Below, one piece after another: positions 7,789 through 15,482 of a DNA stretch of 64,000 nucleotides. The translations under genes and the position numbers were made by a program. The stretch lies in the NCBI GenBank assembly GCA_016872915.1, contig VGYQ01000004.1, positions 1-64,000 on the forward strand, in the 5' to 3' direction. A model generated the notes under the pieces. The model saw nothing but the letters and a program-made list of their open reading frames with translations. It was not told where the DNA came from and ran no database searches. Within the stretch, counting starts at the first letter, position 1, and the number at the start of each line of letters is the position of its first letter. This stretch comes from Planctomycetota bacterium (GTDB taxonomy: Bacteria; Planctomycetota; Phycisphaerae; Phycisphaerales; SM1A02).

Positions 7789-8529
7789 TCACTGGGGGGA
7801 ATCTGCTCGCGCGGACGCGGCGGCATCGATGGCGCGCAGCAGCTGCTGGACGAGGACGGTGCGCACCGAATCCATGGTGGGAGCCGCGTCGCCCAGTTCG
7901 CGCTGCATGCTGGTGACGGTGCGCCCATGCAGTCCACAAGGAACGATGAGATCGAATTGGCGCAGGTCTGGATTCACATTCAGCGCGAGTCCATGCATGG
8001 AAATCCAACGCGAAAGTCGCACGCCGAAAGCGCAGATCTTGGCGCCACCGATCCAGACGCCCGTGGCACCTTGTTCACGCGCACCCACCAGATCGAACAT
8101 CGTCAGCGTTTGAATCACTGCCTCCTCGAGCATGCGCAAGTAGCCATGTACCCGCAGCCCAACGAGATTCAAGTCGATCACGAGGTACGCCACGATCTGC
8201 CCTGGACCGTGCCATGTGACATCGCCGCCACGGTCGGTTTCGATGCGCTGAACGCCGAGGGATGCGAGGCGTTCATCGGAAACCAGCACATGTGTCGGCG
8301 CGTCCGCGCGCCGCGTGACCGTGATCACCGGCGGCACATGTTCCACGAGAAAGATCGTGCCCACGGGATATGGCGTCTCGCCTGCCGCGGTCGCGCGCTG
8401 CGCCAACAGGCGTGCGTGCTCCGCGCGCTGCAGTTCATAGGCGGCCGAATAGGAGATGCGCCCAAGATCCTGCACGCGAACGAGCGGCGCGCGACCGTCG
8501 CCGCCGTGGTGCGTTCCAACTGCTCCCAT
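7789..8529 (-). CDS. lipB: octanoyltransferase LipB
   Basis: Transfers octanoyl groups from acyl carrier protein to lipoyl domains, the first step of lipoate synthesis. Family motifs are RGGDVTWHGPGQ, GVWIGGAKICAFGVRLSRW with the active-site lysine, MHGLALNVN, and IVPCGL with the catalytic cysteine. At 246 residues it is slightly longer than E. coli LipB (213). It is transcribed divergently from the first lpxA across a 44-base gap. lipA is not in the window. Confidence 0.95.
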   Translation of the reverse strand: MGAVGTHHGGDGRAPLVRVQDLGRISYSAAYELQRAEHARLLAQRATAAGETPYPVGTIFLVEHVPPVITVTRRADAPTHVLVSDERLASLGVQRIETDRGGDVTWHGPGQIVAYLVIDLNLVGLRVHGYLRMLEEAVIQTLTMFDLVGAREQGATGVWIGGAKICAFGVRLSRWISMHGLALNVNPDLRQFDLIVPCGLHGRTVTSMQRELGDAAPTMDSVRTVLVQQLLRAIDAAASARADSPQ

Positions 8530-8539
8530 GACGCACGCG

Positions 8540-8545
8540 ATCCTA
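8540..8545 (-). promoter_or_regulatory. TAGGAT -10 box, 10 nt before lipB
   Basis: A TAnnnT hexamer 10 bases before the lipB ATG (8529), back to back with the lpxA box at 8556-8561. Confidence 0.5.
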
Positions 8546-8555
8546 CGCGCAGGCT

Positions 8556-8561
8556 TATGCT
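8556..8561 (+). promoter_or_regulatory. TATGCT -10 box, 12 nt before lpxA paralogue
   Basis: TATGCT lies 12 bases before ATG 8574. The intervening bases are pyrimidine-rich and contain no Shine-Dalgarno sequence. Confidence 0.45.
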
Positions 8562-8573
8562 TTCCTCCTTCTT

Positions 8574-9383
8574 ATGCCGACCATCCATCCGAGCGCGATC
8601 ATCGAGGGCGATGTCTCACTGGCCGAGGATGTGGTCGTTGGCCCGTGGTGTCACCTGCGCGGCGTGCTCGGTCCGCTGCGCGTTGGCGCGGGAACTCGAC
8701 TGCGGTCGCGCGTGACGCTCGAGGGACCGCTCGATCTTGGCTCGGGAAACGATTTGTATCCGAATGTGTGCATCGGGGGTGCGCCACAGGATCTTGGGTT
8801 CCATCCCGAGACGCCTGGCGCCGGGCTGATCATCGGGGACAAGAATTTCTTTCGCGAAGGGGTGACCATTCATCGGCCCAAGACGGCAACTCCAGGGCGG
8901 ATCGGGAACTCCAACTACTGGATGGCAAACTCGCACGCGGGACACGACTGCATCGTCGGGGACCACTGCATCTTCGCCAATGGCGCGCTCTTGGCGGGTC
9001 ATGTTGAAGTGGCGGACCGAGTGATTCTTGGTGGCAACACGACGGTGCATCAGTTCACGCGCGTTGGGCGGGGCGCAATGATTGGTGGGTTGTGTGGAAT
9101 TAGTCAGGACCTTTGCCCCTTCTTCATGGCGACCGCGGTGAATGTCACATCGGCAGTCAATGTGGTGGGCATGCGACGGCAGGGCGCAACGGCGTCTCAG
9201 ATCGACACGGTACGGTGGATTCATCAGACCATCTGCCGCAGCGGGCTGTTGCTGAAGTCCGCCGTCGAGGTCCTCCGTTCACGAGCGGGCGATCCGCTGG
9301 TCGATGAATACCTTGCGTTCATCGCCGCCTCCAAGCGCGGGATCGTGACGACCCGTGGACGCACCTCGGCAAGCACCGACTGA
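8574..9383 (+). CDS. lpxA: LpxA-type acyltransferase (first copy)
   Basis: 269 residues of left-handed beta-helix hexapeptide repeats followed by a helical C-terminus, as in UDP-N-acetylglucosamine O-acyltransferase, the first step of lipid A synthesis. The catalytic-histidine segment reads NSHAGHDCIVG, and HQFTRVG and the end segment SKRGIVTTRGR also fit the family. A second, operonic copy lies at 50354-51193. The two differ around the donor site: VTIHRPKTATPG here, ATIHRGTGNGGG there. They may therefore have different substrates or chain lengths, or one may serve another sugar pathway. The gene stands alone, away from lpxC and lpxD. Confidence 0.8.
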   Translation: MPTIHPSAIIEGDVSLAEDVVVGPWCHLRGVLGPLRVGAGTRLRSRVTLEGPLDLGSGNDLYPNVCIGGAPQDLGFHPETPGAGLIIGDKNFFREGVTIHRPKTATPGRIGNSNYWMANSHAGHDCIVGDHCIFANGALLAGHVEVADRVILGGNTTVHQFTRVGRGAMIGGLCGISQDLCPFFMATAVNVTSAVNVVGMRRQGATASQIDTVRWIHQTICRSGLLLKSAVEVLRSRAGDPLVDEYLAFIAASKRGIVTTRGRTSASTD

Positions 9384-9485
9384 ACCACCCCCACGCTTCT
9401 TCCCAACCGACGACGCCATGGAAGGCACACACTTGTCGATGAATGCGCGCACCGCAGCCCGTGCTCTGTATTCGAGGTGCCTTTC

Positions 9486-10340
9486 ATGAGCGCACAGGTC
9501 TGCGTTCTTGCGAGCAGTTCGCGCGGCAACGCAACGGCGATCTCCTTCGATACGAGCGGGCGGTTCATCTTGGTCGACGCGGGACTCACACCCCGCGGCG
9601 TGCGTTCTGCGCTGTCGCAGGCGCAGGCGGTCGGCAGTTTTCACACCCTTCGCGCGATCTTTCTCACCCATCTCGACCGCGATCATTGGTCGCCCGCTTG
9701 GACGCGCCAACTGAACCGTGCACCGGTGCCCGTTGTCGTGCGCGCGGAACATGCCGAAATGGCGCTGCGACTTGGGGTACCCAAGCACTGCCTGCGCGCC
9801 GTGCGCGGACGTTTCGCGCTCGGCGAAACGGCGCAGGCGGAGGCGGTCGAGGTGCCGCATGATGACGTGGGTTCTACTGCATTTCGCTTCGACTGTGAAT
9901 CGGGGTCGATCGGGCACGCCACGGATCTTGGCGCGGTGGAGGATTGCCTGATCGATGCCTTCAACGGACTTGATCTCCTGTCGATCGAAAGCAACTACGA
10001 CCTCGCCCTGCAGCAAGCATCCAGCAGGCCCTGGTTTCTGAAGCGACGCATCATGGGGGGGCGCGGCCATCTGTCGAACGACGAGTCCGCCGCCGCGGTG
10101 GCGCGCTTGGCGGCGGGCGGCACGATCCGTCAGTTGGTGCTGCTGCATCTGTCGATTGAATGCAACCGTCCTGCGATCGCTGTGGAGGCGATGACCGCGG
10201 CGGTTCCTGCGCTCGCCGCCACGATGGTGGTGAGCAAGCCGTTCGAGCCATCGGCCGTCCTGCGCGTGCGCCGCATGCAGGAGAATGCCGCAACCGTGCC
10301 GGCAGATTTAGCCGCGCTCGCATCGTCGCCGCTCCGCTAA
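9486..10340 (+). CDS. metallo-beta-lactamase-fold hydrolase (YycJ/WalJ-like)
   Basis: 284 residues. It begins VCVLASSSRGNAT, the usual start of the YycJ branch. The metal motif is LTHLDRDHW; the first histidine of the classical HxHxDH appears to be replaced, leaving His, Asp and His. GHATDLG and GHLSN supply further ligands of the MBL fold. YycJ-type enzymes are thought to be nucleases, but the substrate here is unknown. ATG 9486 is chosen over GTG 9477. The next gene starts 14 bases after its stop. Confidence 0.75.
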   Translation: MSAQVCVLASSSRGNATAISFDTSGRFILVDAGLTPRGVRSALSQAQAVGSFHTLRAIFLTHLDRDHWSPAWTRQLNRAPVPVVVRAEHAEMALRLGVPKHCLRAVRGRFALGETAQAEAVEVPHDDVGSTAFRFDCESGSIGHATDLGAVEDCLIDAFNGLDLLSIESNYDLALQQASSRPWFLKRRIMGGRGHLSNDESAAAVARLAAGGTIRQLVLLHLSIECNRPAIAVEAMTAAVPALAATMVVSKPFEPSAVLRVRRMQENAATVPADLAALASSPLR

Positions 10341-10343
10341 CCT
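10338..10343 (+). promoter_or_regulatory. TAACCT -10-like box, 11 nt before purF-like gene
   Basis: A TAnnnT hexamer 11 bases before ATG 10355. Its TAA is also the stop codon of the preceding gene, so this case is weaker evidence than the others. Confidence 0.3.
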
Positions 10344-10354
10344 TCTCGCGCTCC

Positions 10355-12271
10355 ATGAGCGATGCCCTGACCCATGAATGTGGCTTGGCGCTCGTCCGCC
10401 TGCGCAAGCCAATCGAGTGGTACCAGCGGCAGTACGGCGATCCCGTGTGGGGACTTCGCAAGCTGTATCTGCTGATGGAGAAGCAGCACAACCGTGGGCA
10501 GGATGGCGCGGGCGTTGCAGCCGTGCGTTTCGATGCGCTGCCGGGCGAGCCATTCCTTGAACGCGAACGATCAGGCAAGCGCAATCCCGTGGAACGGCTC
10601 TTCGACGCTGCACTTGCACCCGTGCGCGCACTCGGCGACGAGGCTCTTCGCACGATGCCCGTCGCCGAACTCAAGCGGCGTGTCCCGATGCTCGGCGAGG
10701 TGCTGCTCGGACATCTGCGCTACGGCACATTCGGTGGTCGGTCTGCAGAGGCATGCCATCCATTCCTGCGCCGATCCATCGTGGCAAGTCGCAACTTGGC
10801 ACTCGCAGGCAACTTCAACCTCACCAACGCACCCGAACTGTTCGACCTGCTTGTGCAGTATGGACTGGCTCCCGTTGGAGGCAGCGATACGGGCGTCGTG
10901 CTCGAGAAGATCGGCCACGCCCTTGACTGTGAGCATGATGCGCTCGTATCGACCGCAGGGCCAGGGTCGTTCAAGAATCTGGAGGGGCGTGAACTGGCCG
11001 GAGAAGTCAGTGCGCAACTCGACTACGGGCGCATCCTGCGCCGCGCGGCGGAGAAGTTCGATGGCGGCTACACGCTCGGTGCGCTCGTGGGCAACGGAGA
11101 CTGCTTCGCCTGCCGCGATCCCGCGGGCATCCGACCTGCGTTCATGCTGATCACCGACGATGTCGTCGCTATTGCCAGCGAACGCCCTGCCCTCGCTTCG
11201 GTCTTCGATGTGCCCGTCGCCAGCGTCGAGGCGCTCGAACCGGGGCATGTGCTGACGGTGAAGCGCAGCGGTGAGATTCGCTCGCAGCGTTTCACGGCAC
11301 CGAGCCCGATCCGCCAGTGCACATTCGAGCGAATCTATTTCAGCCGCGGCAATGACCCCGATATTTACGAAGAACGAAAGCGTCTTGGCATGCAGCTGGC
11401 ACCGCGGATTCTCGATCGGCTCGGTGGTGATGTGGAGCATGCGGTGTTCTCCTTCATTCCCAACACGAGTGAAAGTGCGTACTTCGGCCTGGTGCAGGAA
11501 ACGGAGCGCATCCTGCGCATGCGGGGTGCCGAGCGCGTCATGCGGATGCAGGCGCAAGGAGCTGTGTCGGAGTCGGAGATCATGCGACTGATGGATGTGC
11601 GAGTCCGTGCGGAGAAGGTCGCACACAAGGATCAGCGGCTCCGCACGTTCATCACGCATGACGCTGCGCGGCGCGATCTGGTGGCGCACGTGTACGACAT
11701 CACGCATGGCACCGTACGCAGCGACGACACGCTTGTGGTGGTGGATGACTCGATCGTGCGCGGGACCACCCTGCGCGATTCGATCATCACGATCCTCTCA
11801 CGATTGCATCCTGCGCGCATTGTGGTCGCAAGCAGTGCGCCGCCGATCATGTACCCCGACTGCTACGGCATCGACATGAGCCAGCTTGGGCGGTTCATCG
11901 CATTCGAGGCGGCGATCAGCCTGCTGCGCCAGCGGGGAGACGAGTCGGTGCTTCGCGATGTGGAGGCGCTGTGCCGCGAACAGGAATCACTGCCGCCAGA
12001 GCGCATGCGCAATCATGTGCGGCTCATCTACGACCGCTTCACGCATGATGAGATTTCGAACGAGGTCGCGCGGCTGATTCGCCCGCGCGGCGGAGAGTGG
12101 AATGGTCCCGTGGAAGTCGTGTACCAGACGATCGAAGGCCTGCGGTATTCCATGCCGGATCACACGGGGGATTGGTACTTCACGGGCGAGTATCCAACGC
12201 CGGGTGGAATGCGGGTGCTGAACCGGGCGTTCCTGAACTGGTGCAGCAAGAACGATTCGCGCGCCTACTGA
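10355..12271 (+). CDS. purF: amidophosphoribosyltransferase, long form
   Basis: PurF makes phosphoribosylamine from PRPP and glutamine, the first step of purine synthesis. The N-terminal glutaminase begins MSDALTHECGLAL, so Cys9 would be the nucleophile after removal of an 8-residue propeptide. EKQHNRGQDGAG and LGHLRYGTFGG follow, and the PRPP loop is VVVDDSIVRGTT. At 638 residues it is about 130 longer than E. coli PurF. The extra residues are spread through the N-terminal half and form a C-terminal tail with TGDWYFTGEYPTPGG. From memory this matches a long paralogue common in Bacteroidota whose exact role is less certain. Confidence 0.8.
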   Translation: MSDALTHECGLALVRLRKPIEWYQRQYGDPVWGLRKLYLLMEKQHNRGQDGAGVAAVRFDALPGEPFLERERSGKRNPVERLFDAALAPVRALGDEALRTMPVAELKRRVPMLGEVLLGHLRYGTFGGRSAEACHPFLRRSIVASRNLALAGNFNLTNAPELFDLLVQYGLAPVGGSDTGVVLEKIGHALDCEHDALVSTAGPGSFKNLEGRELAGEVSAQLDYGRILRRAAEKFDGGYTLGALVGNGDCFACRDPAGIRPAFMLITDDVVAIASERPALASVFDVPVASVEALEPGHVLTVKRSGEIRSQRFTAPSPIRQCTFERIYFSRGNDPDIYEERKRLGMQLAPRILDRLGGDVEHAVFSFIPNTSESAYFGLVQETERILRMRGAERVMRMQAQGAVSESEIMRLMDVRVRAEKVAHKDQRLRTFITHDAARRDLVAHVYDITHGTVRSDDTLVVVDDSIVRGTTLRDSIITILSRLHPARIVVASSAPPIMYPDCYGIDMSQLGRFIAFEAAISLLRQRGDESVLRDVEALCREQESLPPERMRNHVRLIYDRFTHDEISNEVARLIRPRGGEWNGPVEVVYQTIEGLRYSMPDHTGDWYFTGEYPTPGGMRVLNRAFLNWCSKNDSRAY

Positions 12272-12344
12272 GTGCGGGGGCGCAGTCGGGCGCCGGACGT
12301 GCGCCTGGCAGGTCCGAAAACCTTGGGCGCCTGTTCCGTGTGGC

Positions 12345-12373
12345 TTGACATGGGATGCTCCACGAGGTTCAAT
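12345..12373 (+). promoter_or_regulatory. rpsD promoter
   Basis: A perfect TTGACA (12345-12350) is followed after 17 bases by TTCAAT (12368-12373), with the rpsD ATG 13 bases further on. This is the only full consensus -35 seen ahead of a protein gene in the window. The leader would be only about 6 bases. Confidence 0.65.
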
Positions 12374-12386
12374 GCTCCGTTCCCCC

Positions 12387-12986
12387 ATGGCACGCTATAC
12401 AGGTCCAAAGGTCAAGCTTTCTCGCCGCGTCGGAGTTCCGATTGCGGACACGCCCAAGCACACTGCAAAGCGGCAGTTGACACCGCCCGGCATGCATGGC
12501 TTCCGCGGTCGTCGCGCCAAGCCCTACGGCATGCGCAAGGACGAGAAGCAGAAGCTGCGTTACCACTACAGCGTGCTCGAGCGGCAGTTCCGCCGCTATC
12601 TCGATCAGGCATCGCACAGCCGCGGCAACACGGGTGAAGTGCTGCTGCAGAACCTCGAACGCCGGCTCGACAATGTCGTGCGCCGCGCCGGATTCGCGCG
12701 AACGATCTGGGCAGCTCGGCAGCTCGTGGTGCACGGCCATGTGAAGGTGAACGGTGCAAAGGTGGACCGCCCCTCCTACGCCTGCGAGCCTGGCATGGTC
12801 ATCACGATGCGCGATGGCGTCCACAAGCTTGTGCGCGAGACCATGGAAACCATGACTGGCCACATCGTCCCCGGTTGGATGGAAGTGAATCCTGCAGAAC
12901 TCTCGCTGAAGGTGCTTGCGATGCCCTCGTCCGAGCAGATTCCATTCGATGTGAACACCAACCTGATCGTCGAGTTCTACCGCTGA
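12387..12986 (+). CDS. rpsD: 30S ribosomal protein S4
   Basis: 199 residues, the normal length. It starts MARYTGPKVKLSRRVG and contains the S4 RNA-binding domain around RLDNVVRRAGFARTIWAARQLVVHGHVKVNG. It has no zinc-binding cysteine cluster at the N-terminus, so it is the zinc-free form. It is located outside the usual alpha-operon position next to rpoA, as a single-gene unit with its own promoter and terminator. The upstream in-frame ATGs at 12345 and 12372 are rejected because family homology begins at MARYTG. Confidence 0.97.
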   Translation: MARYTGPKVKLSRRVGVPIADTPKHTAKRQLTPPGMHGFRGRRAKPYGMRKDEKQKLRYHYSVLERQFRRYLDQASHSRGNTGEVLLQNLERRLDNVVRRAGFARTIWAARQLVVHGHVKVNGAKVDRPSYACEPGMVITMRDGVHKLVRETMETMTGHIVPGWMEVNPAELSLKVLAMPSSEQIPFDVNTNLIVEFYR

Positions 12987-13005
12987 TCGTCCAACGCCTT
13001 TTGCT

Positions 13006-13042
13006 TGGGCGCTCGGACGACCAAAGTCCGCGCGCCCATTTT
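13006..13042 (+). terminator. rho-independent terminator of rpsD
   Basis: Stem TGGGCGC (13006-13012) with GCGCCCA (13032-13038), one mismatch, then CGGAC with GTCCG around a 7-base loop, followed by TTTT at 13039-13042. It lies 20 bases after the rpsD stop codon. Confidence 0.85.
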
Positions 13043-13071
13043 CATTCCCAGACTTTTCACGGAGCCAACGC

Positions 13072-15036
13072 ATGCTGAAGTTCTTCCGAAAGAACGAGAA
13101 ACTCACCCGCTGGATCCTTGTGGTCGGCATGACATTCCTGATGGTGTCATGGCTGGTGTTCGACCAGAGCAGCACGTTTCTCACGCAACTGCTCGAGGGG
13201 CGATCCACCTGGGCGACCACGCGCGATGGCGCCTCGTTCTCCGAGTCCGATCTGCGCCGTTTGCAACAGGAAACCCGTGTGATCGGCATGCTGGGCGATC
13301 CCATCGTGCGTCAGTTGCAGTTCGACAAGGACCCCGCGCATTGGTGTCTGTTGTCGAAGGAAGCAGCGGCTGCGGGGTTGGTCGGCGGCGCAGCGGATGG
13401 TCAGGCGCGCATCACCAAGATGGCGGCGGGCAACAATGTGCCCGAGGCAAACTTGATCGGAGCACTCTGCCGTGAGGGCGGAATGTCACCACGCGAGGTA
13501 TTCGAAACGATCGCGAAGCTCAATGGCGTGGAGCGGTACATCAATCTCGTCCTGAGTGGCCCGACGCGAATGTCCGTCGTGCGCATTGAGCAGACCGCAG
13601 CGTCGCTGCTGAATGCCGTATCGGGGGAGGTGACGGTGCTCGATGGCGTCAATGCAAAGGTGGATGTGCCGACGCCGAGCGACGCACAACTCGCAGAGCA
13701 GTTGAAGGAGTATGGCGATCAAGCGCCGGGCGCGGGCAAGTACGGGTTTGGCTACAAGACAGCGGACCGGGTGCGATTGGAATGGCTCGTGGTACCGACA
13801 ACTTCGGTGACCGCAGCGGTGGAGTCGAGCCCTGCCCTGTCCAACATCGAACTGCGCAAGTATTGGATCGAGAATCAGGCGGAGTTCGCTGCACCGCAGC
13901 TGGCAGCCACTTCCGAGGGCACATCGTTCGAGTCGAACCGAGATGCCGTTCGCGCCAAGGTGCTCACGAAGGCAAGCGCGGACAAGCGCGCAGAGATCGC
14001 CAAGTTCATCTCAGATCGACTGCAACTTTCAATGCGCGGCGTGGAACAGGTGAATGGCTACTACACGCTGCCCACGGACTGGAATACCAAGCAACTCAGC
14101 CTCTCCGTGCTGGCTGCAGAGGTCGCACAGAAGTTCAGCATCCCGCAGCCCTCGGTCGAGTCGCGCACTGAGGAGTGGATCGGTGTGAGTGATGTTGCCG
14201 CACTGCCCGTTCTGGGCGGTGCCACCACCAATCGCTTCGGATCTCAGCCTGTCGCGGCGATGCAGATCGTTCAGTCGCTTCGCGAGTTCGGTGGCAAGCC
14301 GACACTGGTCGCACAGGTGGCTGTGGCGGGTCCGGTCCTGCAGACCGCACTGGGGGACATTGTTGCGTTCCGTGTCACGGCGGCAGAAGCTGCCGCCGCT
14401 CCCGCGTCGGTCGATGCAGCGCGCGAAGCACTGACCAAGGATGTGGCTCGCATGGAGCGCTTCGAGAAGTTGGAGACGATGATTGCCGACATTCAGAAGC
14501 AGGCTGCCGATCAGGGGCTGTCCTCGGTCGCGCAGGCCTACGGAACCAAAGTGGAGCCATTCACCGACCTTCGTCAGGGTGAGAAGCAGTTCCTGCAGTA
14601 CGGGCTCAAGTTCCCAGGTTCGCTGCCCACGCTCGGCGCTGATGCGGGAGCTGCGAAGGCAATCGTGCTGAAGGCCATGTCGCTGCCCGCAGGAAGGAAT
14701 ATCGCGGACTTGCCGATCGCCGATCGGACCGTGGTGGTTGCTGCGCCCGACAAGCTGGCGATCTTGGCAGCCCGAATCGACTCTGTCACGCCGATGCACC
14801 GCGGCGATCTCGCACCGCTGCTGACCAACGACCGCTTCAAGAATGTTGCTGCTTCGGAAATGTCCGATGGATCACCGCTTGATCTCTTTACGCTTGAGGC
14901 AATCACCGAGCGCCAAGGCTTCACGCTTGCGAATCCGCGACCCGACAAGGATTCCTCGGCATCGGGTGGCGCCGATGGTGCAACGGAGGCAAAGGACACG
15001 AAGGCAGAGAGTGAAACGAAGGCAACCCAGTCATGA
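13072..15036 (+). CDS. membrane-anchored PpiD/SurA-like chaperone
   Basis: 654 residues. A short basic N-terminus (MLKFFRKNEKLTRW) is followed by one membrane helix (ILVVGMTFLMVSWLVF), then a large periplasmic part. This is the layout of PpiD, a chaperone near the Sec translocon, and the SurA-type N-terminal helical region would lie at residues 50-200. No parvulin catalytic motif is recognisable, so prolyl isomerase activity is doubtful. The last 45 residues are low-complexity and charged. CGGAGC ahead of the ATG can serve as ribosome site. The 3' end overlaps the next gene by ATGA. Confidence 0.6.
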   Translation: MLKFFRKNEKLTRWILVVGMTFLMVSWLVFDQSSTFLTQLLEGRSTWATTRDGASFSESDLRRLQQETRVIGMLGDPIVRQLQFDKDPAHWCLLSKEAAAAGLVGGAADGQARITKMAAGNNVPEANLIGALCREGGMSPREVFETIAKLNGVERYINLVLSGPTRMSVVRIEQTAASLLNAVSGEVTVLDGVNAKVDVPTPSDAQLAEQLKEYGDQAPGAGKYGFGYKTADRVRLEWLVVPTTSVTAAVESSPALSNIELRKYWIENQAEFAAPQLAATSEGTSFESNRDAVRAKVLTKASADKRAEIAKFISDRLQLSMRGVEQVNGYYTLPTDWNTKQLSLSVLAAEVAQKFSIPQPSVESRTEEWIGVSDVAALPVLGGATTNRFGSQPVAAMQIVQSLREFGGKPTLVAQVAVAGPVLQTALGDIVAFRVTAAEAAAAPASVDAAREALTKDVARMERFEKLETMIADIQKQAADQGLSSVAQAYGTKVEPFTDLRQGEKQFLQYGLKFPGSLPTLGADAGAAKAIVLKAMSLPAGRNIADLPIADRTVVVAAPDKLAILAARIDSVTPMHRGDLAPLLTNDRFKNVAASEMSDGSPLDLFTLEAITERQGFTLANPRPDKDSSASGGADGATEAKDTKAESETKATQS

Positions 15037-15437
15037 CCGAGTCGCCGCAGCCTGCCGTTCTGCCGACCATTGCCTACGACCTCTTTGCCAAGCTTGATCT
15101 TCGTGTGGCGACGATTGTGAGCGCGGAACCACATCCGAATGCGGACAAGCTGCTGAAGCTTCGCCTCGATGACGGCACGCCGGAGGGGCGTCAGGTCTGC
15201 GCCGGAATCAAGGCGTGGTACGAGCCGACAACACTGGTCGGACGACAGGTGATCATCGTCGCGAATCTTGAGCCCCGCATGCTGCGCGGCGAGACGAGCG
15301 CAGGCATGATCCTTGCGGCGAGCGACCTCAAGGAAGGCGCTGCGCCCACGGGCGATGGAAAGCCTGGCGCCGATGCACGCGATGTACTGCTGTTGACGGT
15401 GGACCGCCCCGTCAAGGCAGGTTCCAAAGTCAGTTGA
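15033..15437 (+). CDS. tRNA-binding OB-fold protein (MetG C-terminal/Trbp111-like)
   Basis: 134 residues matching the free-standing tRNA-binding domain family (EMAP-II/Trbp111). FAKLDLRVATIVSAEPHPNADKLLKL is the family core (16-41), followed by VCAGIKAWYEP, IIVANLEPRMLRGETSAGMILAAS. Such proteins bind the outside corner of tRNA and act as a detached methionyl-tRNA synthetase tail or as a chaperone-like factor. The ATG overlaps the stop of the PpiD-like gene. Confidence 0.85.
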   Translation: MTESPQPAVLPTIAYDLFAKLDLRVATIVSAEPHPNADKLLKLRLDDGTPEGRQVCAGIKAWYEPTTLVGRQVIIVANLEPRMLRGETSAGMILAASDLKEGAAPTGDGKPGADARDVLLLTVDRPVKAGSKVS

Positions 15438-15482
15438 ATACCCCCCGCGTTCGCAGGCGCGCCCCGCACGCTGCAGCGCGCG

